NCBI GenBank assembly: GCA_019415705.1 | Contig: DXYS01000058.1 | Coordinates: forward strand, 1-6,539 | Source of the DNA: Bacteroidales bacterium | Lineage (GTDB): Bacteria > Bacteroidota > Bacteroidia > Bacteroidales > Muribaculaceae | Direction: 5' to 3' | DNA length: 6,539 nucleotides | Shown: positions 1 through 5,898 of the stretch, piece after piece | How positions within the stretch are numbered: the stretch's first letter is position 1 | How the letters are laid out: every line of letters starts with the position of its first letter | Notes under the pieces: generated by a model | Database searches by the model: none | What the model was told of the DNA's origin: nothing | Seen by the model: only the letters and a program-made list of their open reading frames with translations | Position numbers and translations under genes: made by a program

Positions 1-1166
1 ATATAACATTCACAAACTACAAACGTGGTCTCTAGCCTTAAGTTAGTGACATTGTACCACCAGTGTGAGCCTATGGTATGTATGACTGCCAATGACCGTT
101 GGCTCTTTTCGCCCGCGGCAAGCCATTTGTCAATATGCGGCAGCATGTCGCTGTCAAGCCATGGGGCAAATGAGTTGAGCGAACGGCTCGCATTAACCGT
201 CACAAGACTGTCGGCCTCGTGGGCAAAATAAATATAGCTTGCGCTCAGGTCCTGATTGGCAAACCACGCGCTGCGGTAGCCTGCGTTCTTCATAAGTGTT
301 ATGAATGACTGTTCTTCAAACCGGGCGTCAGGTCTGTCAGGATTATTTCGGGTCATTATTGCCGGCACGCTGGCAAATGTGTGCGTGTAATCGCTGTATA
401 TACTGTCAAATGACACAAGGTTATGTTCGAGTCTTAACCGAGGCATAGTCTCACGGCCATAACCGTTGAGCGACAGATGGTCGGCGCGCAGTGCCTCGCC
501 TATTACAAAAAATATGTCAACGGCAGTCGTGTCCGCCGACGCGGCGGTCTGTGTGTAAGTGTCACGGCTGTCGCTTATGATGCTGCGGTTGCTAAGATAC
601 TCATCTGACGCAAAATAGATGGCATAAGGTATTCGGCTCCCGACGGCACGTCTTATCCGAGTAGTCGTGTAAGCCGGCATCAGGATTACAGCCACATCAA
701 TCAGGCAAAACACTGCGGCGATACGTTTACCCGGCGCCCTTACAAATTTCCAACGTATGACAGAGACCGCTATGCCGGTAATTAATGTTATCACAAGCAG
801 CCATATCAGTGTGGGCGTAACTGCTGTAGCCCACATGGTTGCGTCATTGACTGCGGCGAGTTCGATTGACGTGGCACTTATGCCTGTGCCTGTCGTGACG
901 AAATAGTAGACCGAAATTGTGCTCAGCAGACATAGTGGGGTGAACGTTATCGCGAAAATGATACGGTTGAGACTGATTAGCTGCAGGACGGCCGAAGCAA
1001 AAAACGAGACAACTGCCCATTGTGCGGCGCAGACCATAAATGAGCGCAGCCCGTTGATAGGCGTGACAGCAAACTCGGCTACCGTGTAGACTCCGCAATA
1101 AGCGATGCTGACCAACAGCCAGAAAAGGAGATAGCTTATCTTATTATTTTTATCCGTCAGTCTCAT
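1..1166 (-). CDS. Phosphoethanolamine transferase, EptA/sulfatase-fold family (partial, C-terminus beyond window)
   Basis: This is a membrane enzyme expected to transfer phosphoethanolamine from phosphatidylethanolamine to an envelope acceptor such as lipid A or a glycan, acting on the periplasmic face. I translated the frame from ATG 1166 to the left edge: 388 codons without a stop. Five hydrophobic segments (about residues 12-32, 43-65, 69-91, 117-136, 149-166) precede a soluble domain, the EptA/MCR layout. The soluble domain has IGEALRADHLSLNGYGRET (222-240; E224 matches the metal-binding Glu of VGET), YTHTFASVPAIM (260-271; T263 matches the nucleophilic Thr of SCGTSTAYSVPCMF) and HTIGSH (363-368; both His of HQMGNH). 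The last part, including the expected Asp-His metal ligands, is outside the window. The disulfide cysteines flanking the nucleophile in MCR-1 are absent (Asp and Ala instead). The start is fixed by TM1 beginning at residue 12; no ribosome binding site is visible. The family is fairly certain, the acceptor unknown. Confidence 0.86.
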   Translation of the reverse strand, partial: MRLTDKNNKISYLLFWLLVSIAYCGVYTVAEFAVTPINGLRSFMVCAAQWAVVSFFASAVLQLISLNRIIFAITFTPLCLLSTISVYYFVTTGTGISATSIELAAVNDATMWATAVTPTLIWLLVITLITGIAVSVIRWKFVRAPGKRIAAVFCLIDVAVILMPAYTTTRIRRAVGSRIPYAIYFASDEYLSNRSIISDSRDTYTQTAASADTTAVDIFFVIGEALRADHLSLNGYGRETMPRLRLEHNLVSFDSIYSDYTHTFASVPAIMTRNNPDRPDARFEEQSFITLMKNAGYRSAWFANQDLSASYIYFAHEADSLVTVNASRSLNSFAPWLDSDMLPHIDKWLAAGEKSQRSLAVIHTIGSHWWYNVTNLRLETTFVVCECY

Positions 1167-1174
1167 ATACGGTG

Positions 1175-1182
1175 CAAATTTA
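1175..1182 (-). promoter_or_regulatory. Probable Bacteroidota -7 element (TAAATTTG) for the phosphoethanolamine transferase gene
   Basis: Read on the minus strand this is TAAATTTG, a perfect TAnnTTTG match, ending 8 nt before ATG 1166. No convincing TTG -33 element sits 19-21 nt upstream, because that stretch is the loop and arm of the gdhA terminator. If used, transcription would start only about 3-5 nt before the start codon, giving an almost leaderless mRNA. The match is seen directly; the activity is inferred. Confidence 0.5.
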
Positions 1183-1186
1183 CAAT

Positions 1187-1223
1187 AAAAAGCCGTTGCC
1201 CGGATACGGAGCAACGGCTTTTT
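1187..1223 (-). terminator. Intrinsic terminator of gdhA (hairpin symmetric, could work in both directions)
   Basis: Arms 1187-1199 and 1211-1223 are perfectly complementary over 13 bp: an 8-bp GC-rich core GCCGTTGC/GCAACGGC plus a 5-bp A/T extension, around an 11-nt loop. On the minus strand the hairpin lies about 30 nt after the gdhA stop and its distal arm ends in TTTTT followed by ATTG, a classic Rho-independent terminator. The A-tract on the other side makes it symmetric, but no plus-strand gene needs it here. Confidence 0.9.
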
Positions 1224-1254
1224 GAGTATGTGTTTGTATGTGGGAAATCAGCTT

Positions 1255-2592
1255 TTAGATGACGCCCTGACCCATCATGGCGTCGGCTACTTTCATGAAG
1301 CCGGCGATGTTGGCGCCCTTCATGTAGTTGATATAGCCGTCGGGCTCTGTGCCGAACTTGACACACTGCTCATGGATGTCGCGCATGATGACATGGAGTT
1401 TCTCGTCGACTTCCTCGGCGCTCCACTGCAGGTGCATTGCGTTCTGGCTCATCTCGAGGCCTGATGTTGCTACGCCGCCGGCGTTGACAGCCTTGCCGGG
1501 AGCATAGGTGATGCGGCTTTCGATGAACGTGTCGATAGCTTCGGGCGTACATCCCATGTTGGAGACTTCAGCCACGAGCTTCACGCCGTTGGCCACGAGC
1601 TGACGGGCGTCGTCGCCGTTGAGCTCGTTCTGTGTAGCGCAGGGCAGGGCGATGTCGACCTTCTGCTCCCAAGGTTTGCGGCCGGCATAGAATGTCGAGC
1701 CGGGGAATTTATCGGCATATGGAGCGACGATGTCGTTGCCCGAAGCGCGGAGCTCGAGCATATAGTCAATCTTCTCGGCGTCGAGACCGGCGGGATCGTA
1801 GATATAGCCGTCGGGGCCTGACAGAGTCACGACTTTACCGCCGAGTTCGGTAGCCTTGAGGGCTGCGCCCCATGCCACGTTGCCGAAGCCTGAGATGGCG
1901 ATTGTCTTGCCTTTGACTTCCTCGCCTTTGGTCTTGAGAACGCTCTGCACGAAGTAGAGTGCGCCGAAACCGGTAGCCTCGGGGCGGATGCGGCTGCCGC
2001 CGAATGACAGGCCTTTGCCGGTGAATGTGCCGTTATGCTCGTTGACCAAGCGTTTGTACATGCCGTACATGTAGCCGACTTCACGGCCGCCTACGCCGAT
2101 ATCACCGGCGGGTACGTCGCGGTCAGGACCGAGATTTTTCCAAAGGCCGAGCATGAAGGCCTGGCAGAAGCGCATGATTTCGCGGTCGCTCTTGCCGCGC
2201 GGCGAGAAGTCGCTGCCGCCTTTTGCACCGCCCATGGGCAGTGTGGTCAGAGCGTTTTTGAATGTCTGCTCGAAACCGAGGAATTTGAGGATTGACAGGT
2301 TGACCGATGCGTGGAAACGGATGCCGCCTTTGTACGGGCCGATGGCATTGTTAAACTGCACGCGGTAACCGATATTGTTCTGCACCTCGCCTTTGTCGTC
2401 AAGCCATGTGACACGGAATGTCACGATGCGGTCGGGTTCGACCATGCGCTCGACGATTTTGTTGCGTTCGAATTCAGGATGCTGGTTGTAGACGTCCTTT
2501 ACTGACATCAGGACCTCTTTGACGGCCTGAAGATACTCTTTTTCACCCGGATGCTTGGCTTCCAAGGTGTTCATGATACTGTTAATGTCCAT
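1255..2592 (-). CDS. gdhA: Glutamate dehydrogenase, hexameric family I
   Basis: Catalyses reversible reductive amination of 2-oxoglutarate with ammonia to glutamate in the cytoplasm, joining carbon and nitrogen metabolism. The 445-residue length is typical of the roughly 450-residue hexameric enzymes. Substrate-domain motifs are intact: NNAIGPYKGGIRFH (81-94, K88 binds the substrate carboxylate), K112, LPMGGAKGG with catalytic K124, and PAGDIGVGGRE with catalytic D164. The Rossmann dinucleotide domain starts near 228 with ISGFGNVAWGAA. The coenzyme-specificity positions F236, P260 and D261 correspond to F238, P262 and D263 of the NAD-dependent Clostridium symbiosum enzyme, so an NADP-specific label should not be assumed; Bacteroides enzymes of this class can be dual. 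The start MDINSIM is preceded by no Shine-Dalgarno, as usual in this phylum. The gene has its own promoter about 58 nt upstream and its own terminator, so it is probably a single-gene transcript. Confidence 0.97.
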   Translation of the reverse strand: MDINSIMNTLEAKHPGEKEYLQAVKEVLMSVKDVYNQHPEFERNKIVERMVEPDRIVTFRVTWLDDKGEVQNNIGYRVQFNNAIGPYKGGIRFHASVNLSILKFLGFEQTFKNALTTLPMGGAKGGSDFSPRGKSDREIMRFCQAFMLGLWKNLGPDRDVPAGDIGVGGREVGYMYGMYKRLVNEHNGTFTGKGLSFGGSRIRPEATGFGALYFVQSVLKTKGEEVKGKTIAISGFGNVAWGAALKATELGGKVVTLSGPDGYIYDPAGLDAEKIDYMLELRASGNDIVAPYADKFPGSTFYAGRKPWEQKVDIALPCATQNELNGDDARQLVANGVKLVAEVSNMGCTPEAIDTFIESRITYAPGKAVNAGGVATSGLEMSQNAMHLQWSAEEVDEKLHVIMRDIHEQCVKFGTEPDGYINYMKGANIAGFMKVADAMMGQGVI

Positions 2593-2640
2593 AACGAACT
2601 TTTGTTTGGTTGTGTCTTATGAAACAGGTATAGATAGATG

Positions 2641-2653
2641 TTTGTCAGACAAA
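2641..2653. promoter_or_regulatory. Perfect 6-1-6 dyad TTTGTC-A-GACAAA on the gdhA promoter, possible operator
   Basis: TTTGTC and GACAAA form a perfect inverted repeat around one central base. It covers the TTTG half of the -7 element (2650-2653) and the predicted transcription start. A regulator bound there would block initiation. A 6-bp dyad of this kind is expected by chance once or twice in a window of this size, so only its position makes it notable; no cognate protein can be named. Confidence 0.35.
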
Positions 2654-2681
2654 GTTATCAAAAATATCTAATAATCGTCAA
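2650..2681 (-). promoter_or_regulatory. gdhA promoter (-33 TTG, 21-nt spacer, -7 TAACTTTG)
   Basis: On the minus strand TAACTTTG (2657-2650) matches the Bacteroidota -7 consensus TAnnTTTG exactly, and a TTG at 2681-2679 lies 21 nt upstream, the expected -33 distance. Predicted initiation near 2645 leaves an A-rich leader of about 50 nt with no Shine-Dalgarno. This is the only consensus-type promoter in the gap between the DUF1015 gene and gdhA. Confidence 0.72.
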
Positions 2682-2696
2682 TCTTATATGATTATT
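2664..2696 (-). terminator. Weak AT-rich hairpin, possible terminator of the DUF1015 gene
   Basis: On the minus strand AATAATC (2696-2690) and GATTATT (2676-2670) can pair over 7 bp around a 13-nt loop, followed shortly by a T-rich stretch (ATATTTTT). The stem has a single G:C pair, so it would be unstable. It also holds the predicted gdhA -33 TTG in its loop. No better terminator exists in the 117 nt between the DUF1015 stop and gdhA, so readthrough into gdhA is possible. Confidence 0.22.
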
Positions 2697-2709
2697 TATT
2701 CGATTGTCT

Positions 2710-3954
2710 TTAATCAAGCTTGTGGATTACTAATCCCGAGCGCAGTTTGGGCTCAAACCATGTGGTTTTCGGGGGCATGATGTTGCCCGTGTCGGCGATG
2801 GCCATAAGCTGGTCCATGGTGACGGGATAGAGCGCGAGGGCTGCGGCCATTTCGCCCGAGTCGACACGACGTTTGAGTTCGCCCAGACCGCGGATGCCGC
2901 CGACGAAGTCGACACGCTTGTCTGAGCGGAGATCGGTGATGCCGAGAAGGTCGCGCAGTATCAGGTCTGATGACACTGTGACATCGAGCACTCCGATGGG
3001 GTCTTTGTCGTCATATGTGCCTTCGCGAGCGGTCAGCGAGTACCAGCGGCCCTCGAGATAGAGAGAGAAGTTGTGCAGACGTGCCGGACGGTATTCGACT
3101 GTGCCCATGTCCTCGACCTCAAAGTTCTCCTGCAGGCGCTCGAGGAATTCGGCGGGCGACATGCCGTTGAGGTCCTTGACCAAGCGGTTGTAGTCGATAA
3201 TCTTGAGGTGTGAGGCCGGGAAGGCCACAGCGAGGAAGTAGTTATATTCCTCATCGCCACGGTGGACCGGGTTGTTTTTGGCTTTCTCGTTGCCGACGAG
3301 CGCTGCGGCCGCCGTGCGGTGATGGCCGTCGGCGATATAGAGGCTCGGCATATGGTCAAACTCGGCTGTAATCTTGGCTATCGTGGCCTCGTCGCTGATA
3401 ACCCAGAAATGGTGGCCGAAACCGTCGTCGGTAGTGAAATCATACTCAGGCTCACCTTTGGTGACTTCTTTGATAATCTCGGCAAGGACGGGATTGTCGG
3501 GGAAAGCGAAGAATACCGGCTCGACGTTGGCGTTGTTGACACGCACGTGTTTCATGCGGTCTTCCTCTTTGTCGCGGCGTGTCAGCTCATGTTTCTTGAT
3601 GCGGCCGCTCATATAGTCGTCGACATTGGCTGCGACCACGATGCCGTATTGTGTGCGGCCGTCCATGGTCTGGGCGTAGATATAATAGTGCTCCTTGTCA
3701 TCCTCGACCAACCAGCCGTTGGCCTGAAATGCAGCGAAGTTGTCGGCGGCGCGTTTGTAGACCTTGGGGTCGTGCTCGTCGGTGCCGGGCTCAAAATCGA
3801 TTTCGGGCTTGATGATGTGATAGAGAGATTTGGGATTGCCTTCGGCTTCGGTGCGGGCCTCCTCGCTGTTGAGCACGTCGTAGGGGCGCGACACAACTTC
3901 GGTGACCATTTCGCGAGGCGGTCTGAGGCCTTTGAACGGTTTTACTTTAGCCAT
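2710..3954 (-). CDS. DUF1015 family protein, function unknown
   Basis: A 414-residue soluble protein of the DUF1015 family, conserved in Bacteroidota and without an established reaction. Family hallmarks are the N-terminal FKGLRPP (7-13) and SRPYDVL (22-28), HELTRRDKEEDR (122-133), IADGHHR (207-213) and a C-terminal MPPKTTWFEPKLRSG block. No signal peptide or membrane segment is seen. The DGHHR motif resembles the active-site DGxxR/GGxHR loop of the ParB/sulfiredoxin fold, which includes ATP- or ADP-dependent serine kinases (SbnI, SerK); a nucleotide-dependent kinase role is speculation. The ORF can be extended 14 codons to 3996, but that overlaps the purA 3' end and family members begin at MAKVKPFKG, so ATG 3954 is chosen. 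It lies 28 nt after purA with no TAnnTTTG between, so it is probably co-transcribed with purA. Confidence 0.9.
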   Translation of the reverse strand: MAKVKPFKGLRPPREMVTEVVSRPYDVLNSEEARTEAEGNPKSLYHIIKPEIDFEPGTDEHDPKVYKRAADNFAAFQANGWLVEDDKEHYYIYAQTMDGRTQYGIVVAANVDDYMSGRIKKHELTRRDKEEDRMKHVRVNNANVEPVFFAFPDNPVLAEIIKEVTKGEPEYDFTTDDGFGHHFWVISDEATIAKITAEFDHMPSLYIADGHHRTAAAALVGNEKAKNNPVHRGDEEYNYFLAVAFPASHLKIIDYNRLVKDLNGMSPAEFLERLQENFEVEDMGTVEYRPARLHNFSLYLEGRWYSLTAREGTYDDKDPIGVLDVTVSSDLILRDLLGITDLRSDKRVDFVGGIRGLGELKRRVDSGEMAAALALYPVTMDQLMAIADTGNIMPPKTTWFEPKLRSGLVIHKLD

Positions 3955-3982
3955 GATTGTTTTTGTTTTAGAGGATTGAGTT

Positions 3983-5269
3983 TTATTTATTGTCACGTAT
4001 GATTGTCTGCTCGCGGTCGGGGCCGATAGAGACTATAGTGATGGGTGTGGCAAGTTCTTTTTCGAGGAAAGCGATATAGTCGTTGAACTGTTTGGGGAAC
4101 TCGCTCTCCGAGCGCATTGCCGTCATGTCAGTTTTCCAGCCGGGGAGCTCGGTGTAGACGGGATGTATGCGGCTGTCGTCGACAGTGTAGGGGAAGTCGC
4201 GGGTCACTTTGCCGTCGATTTCGTAGGCGGTGCATGCCTTGATGGTGTCAAAGCCGTCAAGAACGTCGCTCTTCATCATAATGAGGCGGGTGACGCCGTT
4301 GACCATAATGGCGTATCTCAGGGCTACAAGGTCAATCCATCCGCAGCGGCGTTCGCGGCCGGTTACAGCTCCGTATTCGTGGCCGAGGTCACGTATCGTG
4401 CGGCCTGTCTCGTCGAAGAGCTCGGTGGGGAAGGGACCGCTGCCCACACGTGTGCAGTAGGCCTTGAAGATGCCGTAGACCTCGCCGATTTTGTTCGGCG
4501 CCACGCCGAGACCGGTGCATGCGCCGGCGCATACGGTATTGCTTGACGTAACGAAGGGATATGAGCCGAAGTCGACATCGAGCATTGTGCCTTGGGCGCC
4601 TTCACAGAGCACAGACTGTCCTTCGGCGAGCAGGCGGTTGATATAGTGTTCGCTGTCGATTATTTCGTAAGTTGCCTTGATATACTCTATGGCATCGAGC
4701 CATTTACGCTCAAGGTCGGCGAGAGCTTGCATGTCGACTTTGGCTCCGAGCGCCTCAAGCATGCCGAGATGGCGGTCACGAGCCGCAGCATATCGCTTGT
4801 CAAAGTCGGCGTCGAGGGTGTCGCCCAGTCGCAGACCGTTGCGCGAAATTTTATCTGTGTAGGTCGGTCCGATGCCTTTGCCTGTTGTACCGATTTTGCC
4901 TGCGCCTTTGGCGCTTTCGTTGGCTGCGTCAAGCAGACGGTGTGTCGGCATGATAAGATGAGCCTTCTTGGATATCTTGAGACGTTCGCTAAGCGGGTGC
5001 CCTGATGCGGCGAGAGCCATGGCTTCTTCACGGAAGAGGACAGGATCAAGCACGACTCCGTTACCGATGACGTTAATCTGACCGCTCTGGAAAATGCCTG
5101 ATGGGATAGAGCGGAGCACATATTTCTGGCCTTCGAATTCAAGGGTGTGGCCGGCGTTGGGGCCGCCTTGGAATCGGGCTACTACATTATAACGGGGTGT
5201 AAGGACATCGACTACTTTGCCCTTGCCTTCGTCGCCCCACTGTAATCCTAAGAGTACGTCGACTTTCAT
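3983..5269 (-). CDS. purA: Adenylosuccinate synthase (EC 6.3.4.4)
   Basis: Converts IMP, L-aspartate and GTP to adenylosuccinate, GDP and phosphate, the first committed step from IMP to AMP, in the cytoplasm. The 428-residue length is normal for the family. All main sites are visible: the GTP loop QWGDEGKGK (10-18) with catalytic D13, GPNAGHT with H41, the IMP-contacting GTTGKGIGPTYTDK (127-140) including T129, R143 that reaches into the partner subunit, EGAQGTMLD (223-231), the Arg loop TGRERR (303-308), the guanine-specificity motif KSDVLDG (K332, D334) and SIGPDR near the C-terminus (414-419). Its ATG overlaps the stop of the upstream Fur-type regulator as ATGA, so translation is probably coupled; no independent promoter is seen within that gene's 3' end. 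The DUF1015 gene follows after 28 nt. Confidence 0.98.
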   Translation of the reverse strand: MKVDVLLGLQWGDEGKGKVVDVLTPRYNVVARFQGGPNAGHTLEFEGQKYVLRSIPSGIFQSGQINVIGNGVVLDPVLFREEAMALAASGHPLSERLKISKKAHLIMPTHRLLDAANESAKGAGKIGTTGKGIGPTYTDKISRNGLRLGDTLDADFDKRYAAARDRHLGMLEALGAKVDMQALADLERKWLDAIEYIKATYEIIDSEHYINRLLAEGQSVLCEGAQGTMLDVDFGSYPFVTSSNTVCAGACTGLGVAPNKIGEVYGIFKAYCTRVGSGPFPTELFDETGRTIRDLGHEYGAVTGRERRCGWIDLVALRYAIMVNGVTRLIMMKSDVLDGFDTIKACTAYEIDGKVTRDFPYTVDDSRIHPVYTELPGWKTDMTAMRSESEFPKQFNDYIAFLEKELATPITIVSIGPDREQTIIRDNK

Positions 5270-5787
5270 TTGTCAGTTTTGCTTTGATTATTTTTGGTTG
5301 ATGTTTTCTTTGCTGCTGTCGCTGATGCCTGACGCCGGTCACGTTTCTGACACGCGCGGCAGAGACCGTAAATGTTGAGCGAAAAGTATGACGGGATGAA
5401 TCCCTGATAGCGCACCTCGTCTATGGCGTCGGTGATTGACTGGTCACGCACCTCTCTCACTTTGCCGCATCGCTGGCAAACAAGGTGGTGGTGACTGTTG
5501 CCGCCTACGGTGCGTTCATAGCGCGCGGAGTCAGATCCGAACCGATGGCGGCGCACCAGATTACAGTCGACCAGCAGGTCGAGAGTGCTGTAGACAGTCG
5601 TCAGTGATACGTGGAATCCGTCGGCGTCCAAACGCTCGCTCAGCGCGTCGATGGTGAAATGGTCGGCACTTTTCATTACGCAGTCGAGTATGGCAAAACG
5701 CTCAGCCGTACGACGTTTGCGATGACGGATGAGGTACTCGCCGAAAATCTCGCGAGGACTTTTGCGCATGTTTTTCTCTGCGGCCAT
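5266..5787 (-). CDS. Fur-family metal-dependent transcriptional repressor
   Basis: A cytoplasmic DNA-binding protein of the Fur/PerR/Zur family that represses genes when its metal is bound. The 173-residue product (from ATG 5787) has an N-terminal winged helix with RTAERFAIL (26-34) and the recognition helix VSLTTVYSTLDLL (60-72), then the dimerisation domain. Structural-zinc cysteines are C104/C107 (HLVCQRC) and C143/C146 (LCRAC). Probable sensory ligands are H43, E91, H99/H101 and E112; Glu at 112 is Fur-like, where PerR has the oxidation-sensitive Asp. The His of the usual HxLxxYG motif is Phe135. A Lys-rich tail (about 149-173) follows. The frame is open up to ATG 5868, but that codon lies inside the previous gene's terminator and upstream of the promoter. 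ATG 5769, 18 nt downstream and preceded by AGAGAA, is a strong alternative start. Whether the metal is iron, manganese or zinc cannot be told. Confidence 0.93.
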   Translation of the reverse strand: MAAEKNMRKSPREIFGEYLIRHRKRRTAERFAILDCVMKSADHFTIDALSERLDADGFHVSLTTVYSTLDLLVDCNLVRRHRFGSDSARYERTVGGNSHHHLVCQRCGKVREVRDQSITDAIDEVRYQGFIPSYFSLNIYGLCRACQKRDRRQASATAAKKTSTKNNQSKTDK

Positions 5788-5795
5788 AGCGATGA

Positions 5796-5826
5796 CAAAA
5801 TTATAGAAATATTTCGACAAAGTCAA
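5796..5826 (-). promoter_or_regulatory. Promoter of the fur-type/purA/DUF1015 operon (-33 TTG, 20-nt spacer, -7 TAATTTTG)
   Basis: On the minus strand TAATTTTG (5803-5796) fits TAnnTTTG exactly and TTG (5826-5824) lies 20 nt upstream. The -7 element ends 8 nt before ATG 5787, so the mRNA would begin within a few bases of that codon, or carry a leader of about 22 nt if ATG 5769 is used. The spacer contains the 10-bp palindrome GAAATATTTC (5806-5815), a conceivable autoregulatory site. Confidence 0.68.
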
Positions 5827-5836
5827 GATTTTAATG

Positions 5837-5876
5837 AAAAAGTCAGCGCCTTGGCTGAATATGGCCAAGGCGCTGA
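5837..5876 (-). terminator. Intrinsic terminator of the S41 peptidase gene
   Basis: Arms 5843-5855 (TCAGCGCCTTGGC) and 5864-5876 (GCCAAGGCGCTGA) are perfectly complementary over 13 bp around an 8-nt loop. Read on the minus strand the stem is followed by C and TTTTT (5841-5837). It begins 22 nt after the S41 stop codon. The strength of this stem separates the S41 transcript from the regulator gene. Confidence 0.93.
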
Positions 5877-5898
5877 TATACAGATTTATGGGCGGAAC

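Noticed and set aside
844..1098. 84-codon minus-strand ORF and the plus-strand ORF at 25-231 in the left part of the window
   Set aside because: Both overlap the open transferase frame (1166 to the left edge), whose membrane segments and catalytic motifs are clear.
1163..1366. 67-codon minus-strand ORF bridging the gdhA 3' end and the transferase start
   Set aside because: It crosses the gdhA terminator and has no recognisable content; it is a frame shadow of gdhA continuing through the hairpin.
3982..3996. Start of the DUF1015 protein at ATG 3996
   Set aside because: It would overlap the purA end by 14 bp and add a low-complexity Lys/Thr/Ser leader before the family N-terminus that begins at ATG 3954.
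3262..4002. 246-codon plus-strand ORF opposite the DUF1015 gene
   Set aside because: It is the antisense shadow of a well-supported family protein with intact motifs; its translation is Val/Gly/Asp-rich low-complexity text without recognisable domains, and no plus-strand promoter precedes it.
4687..5142. 151-codon minus-strand ORF within purA, and plus-strand ORFs at 4163-4546 and 4592-5005
   Set aside because: All lie fully inside purA, whose motifs run along the whole length; these are out-of-frame shadows with compositionally biased products.
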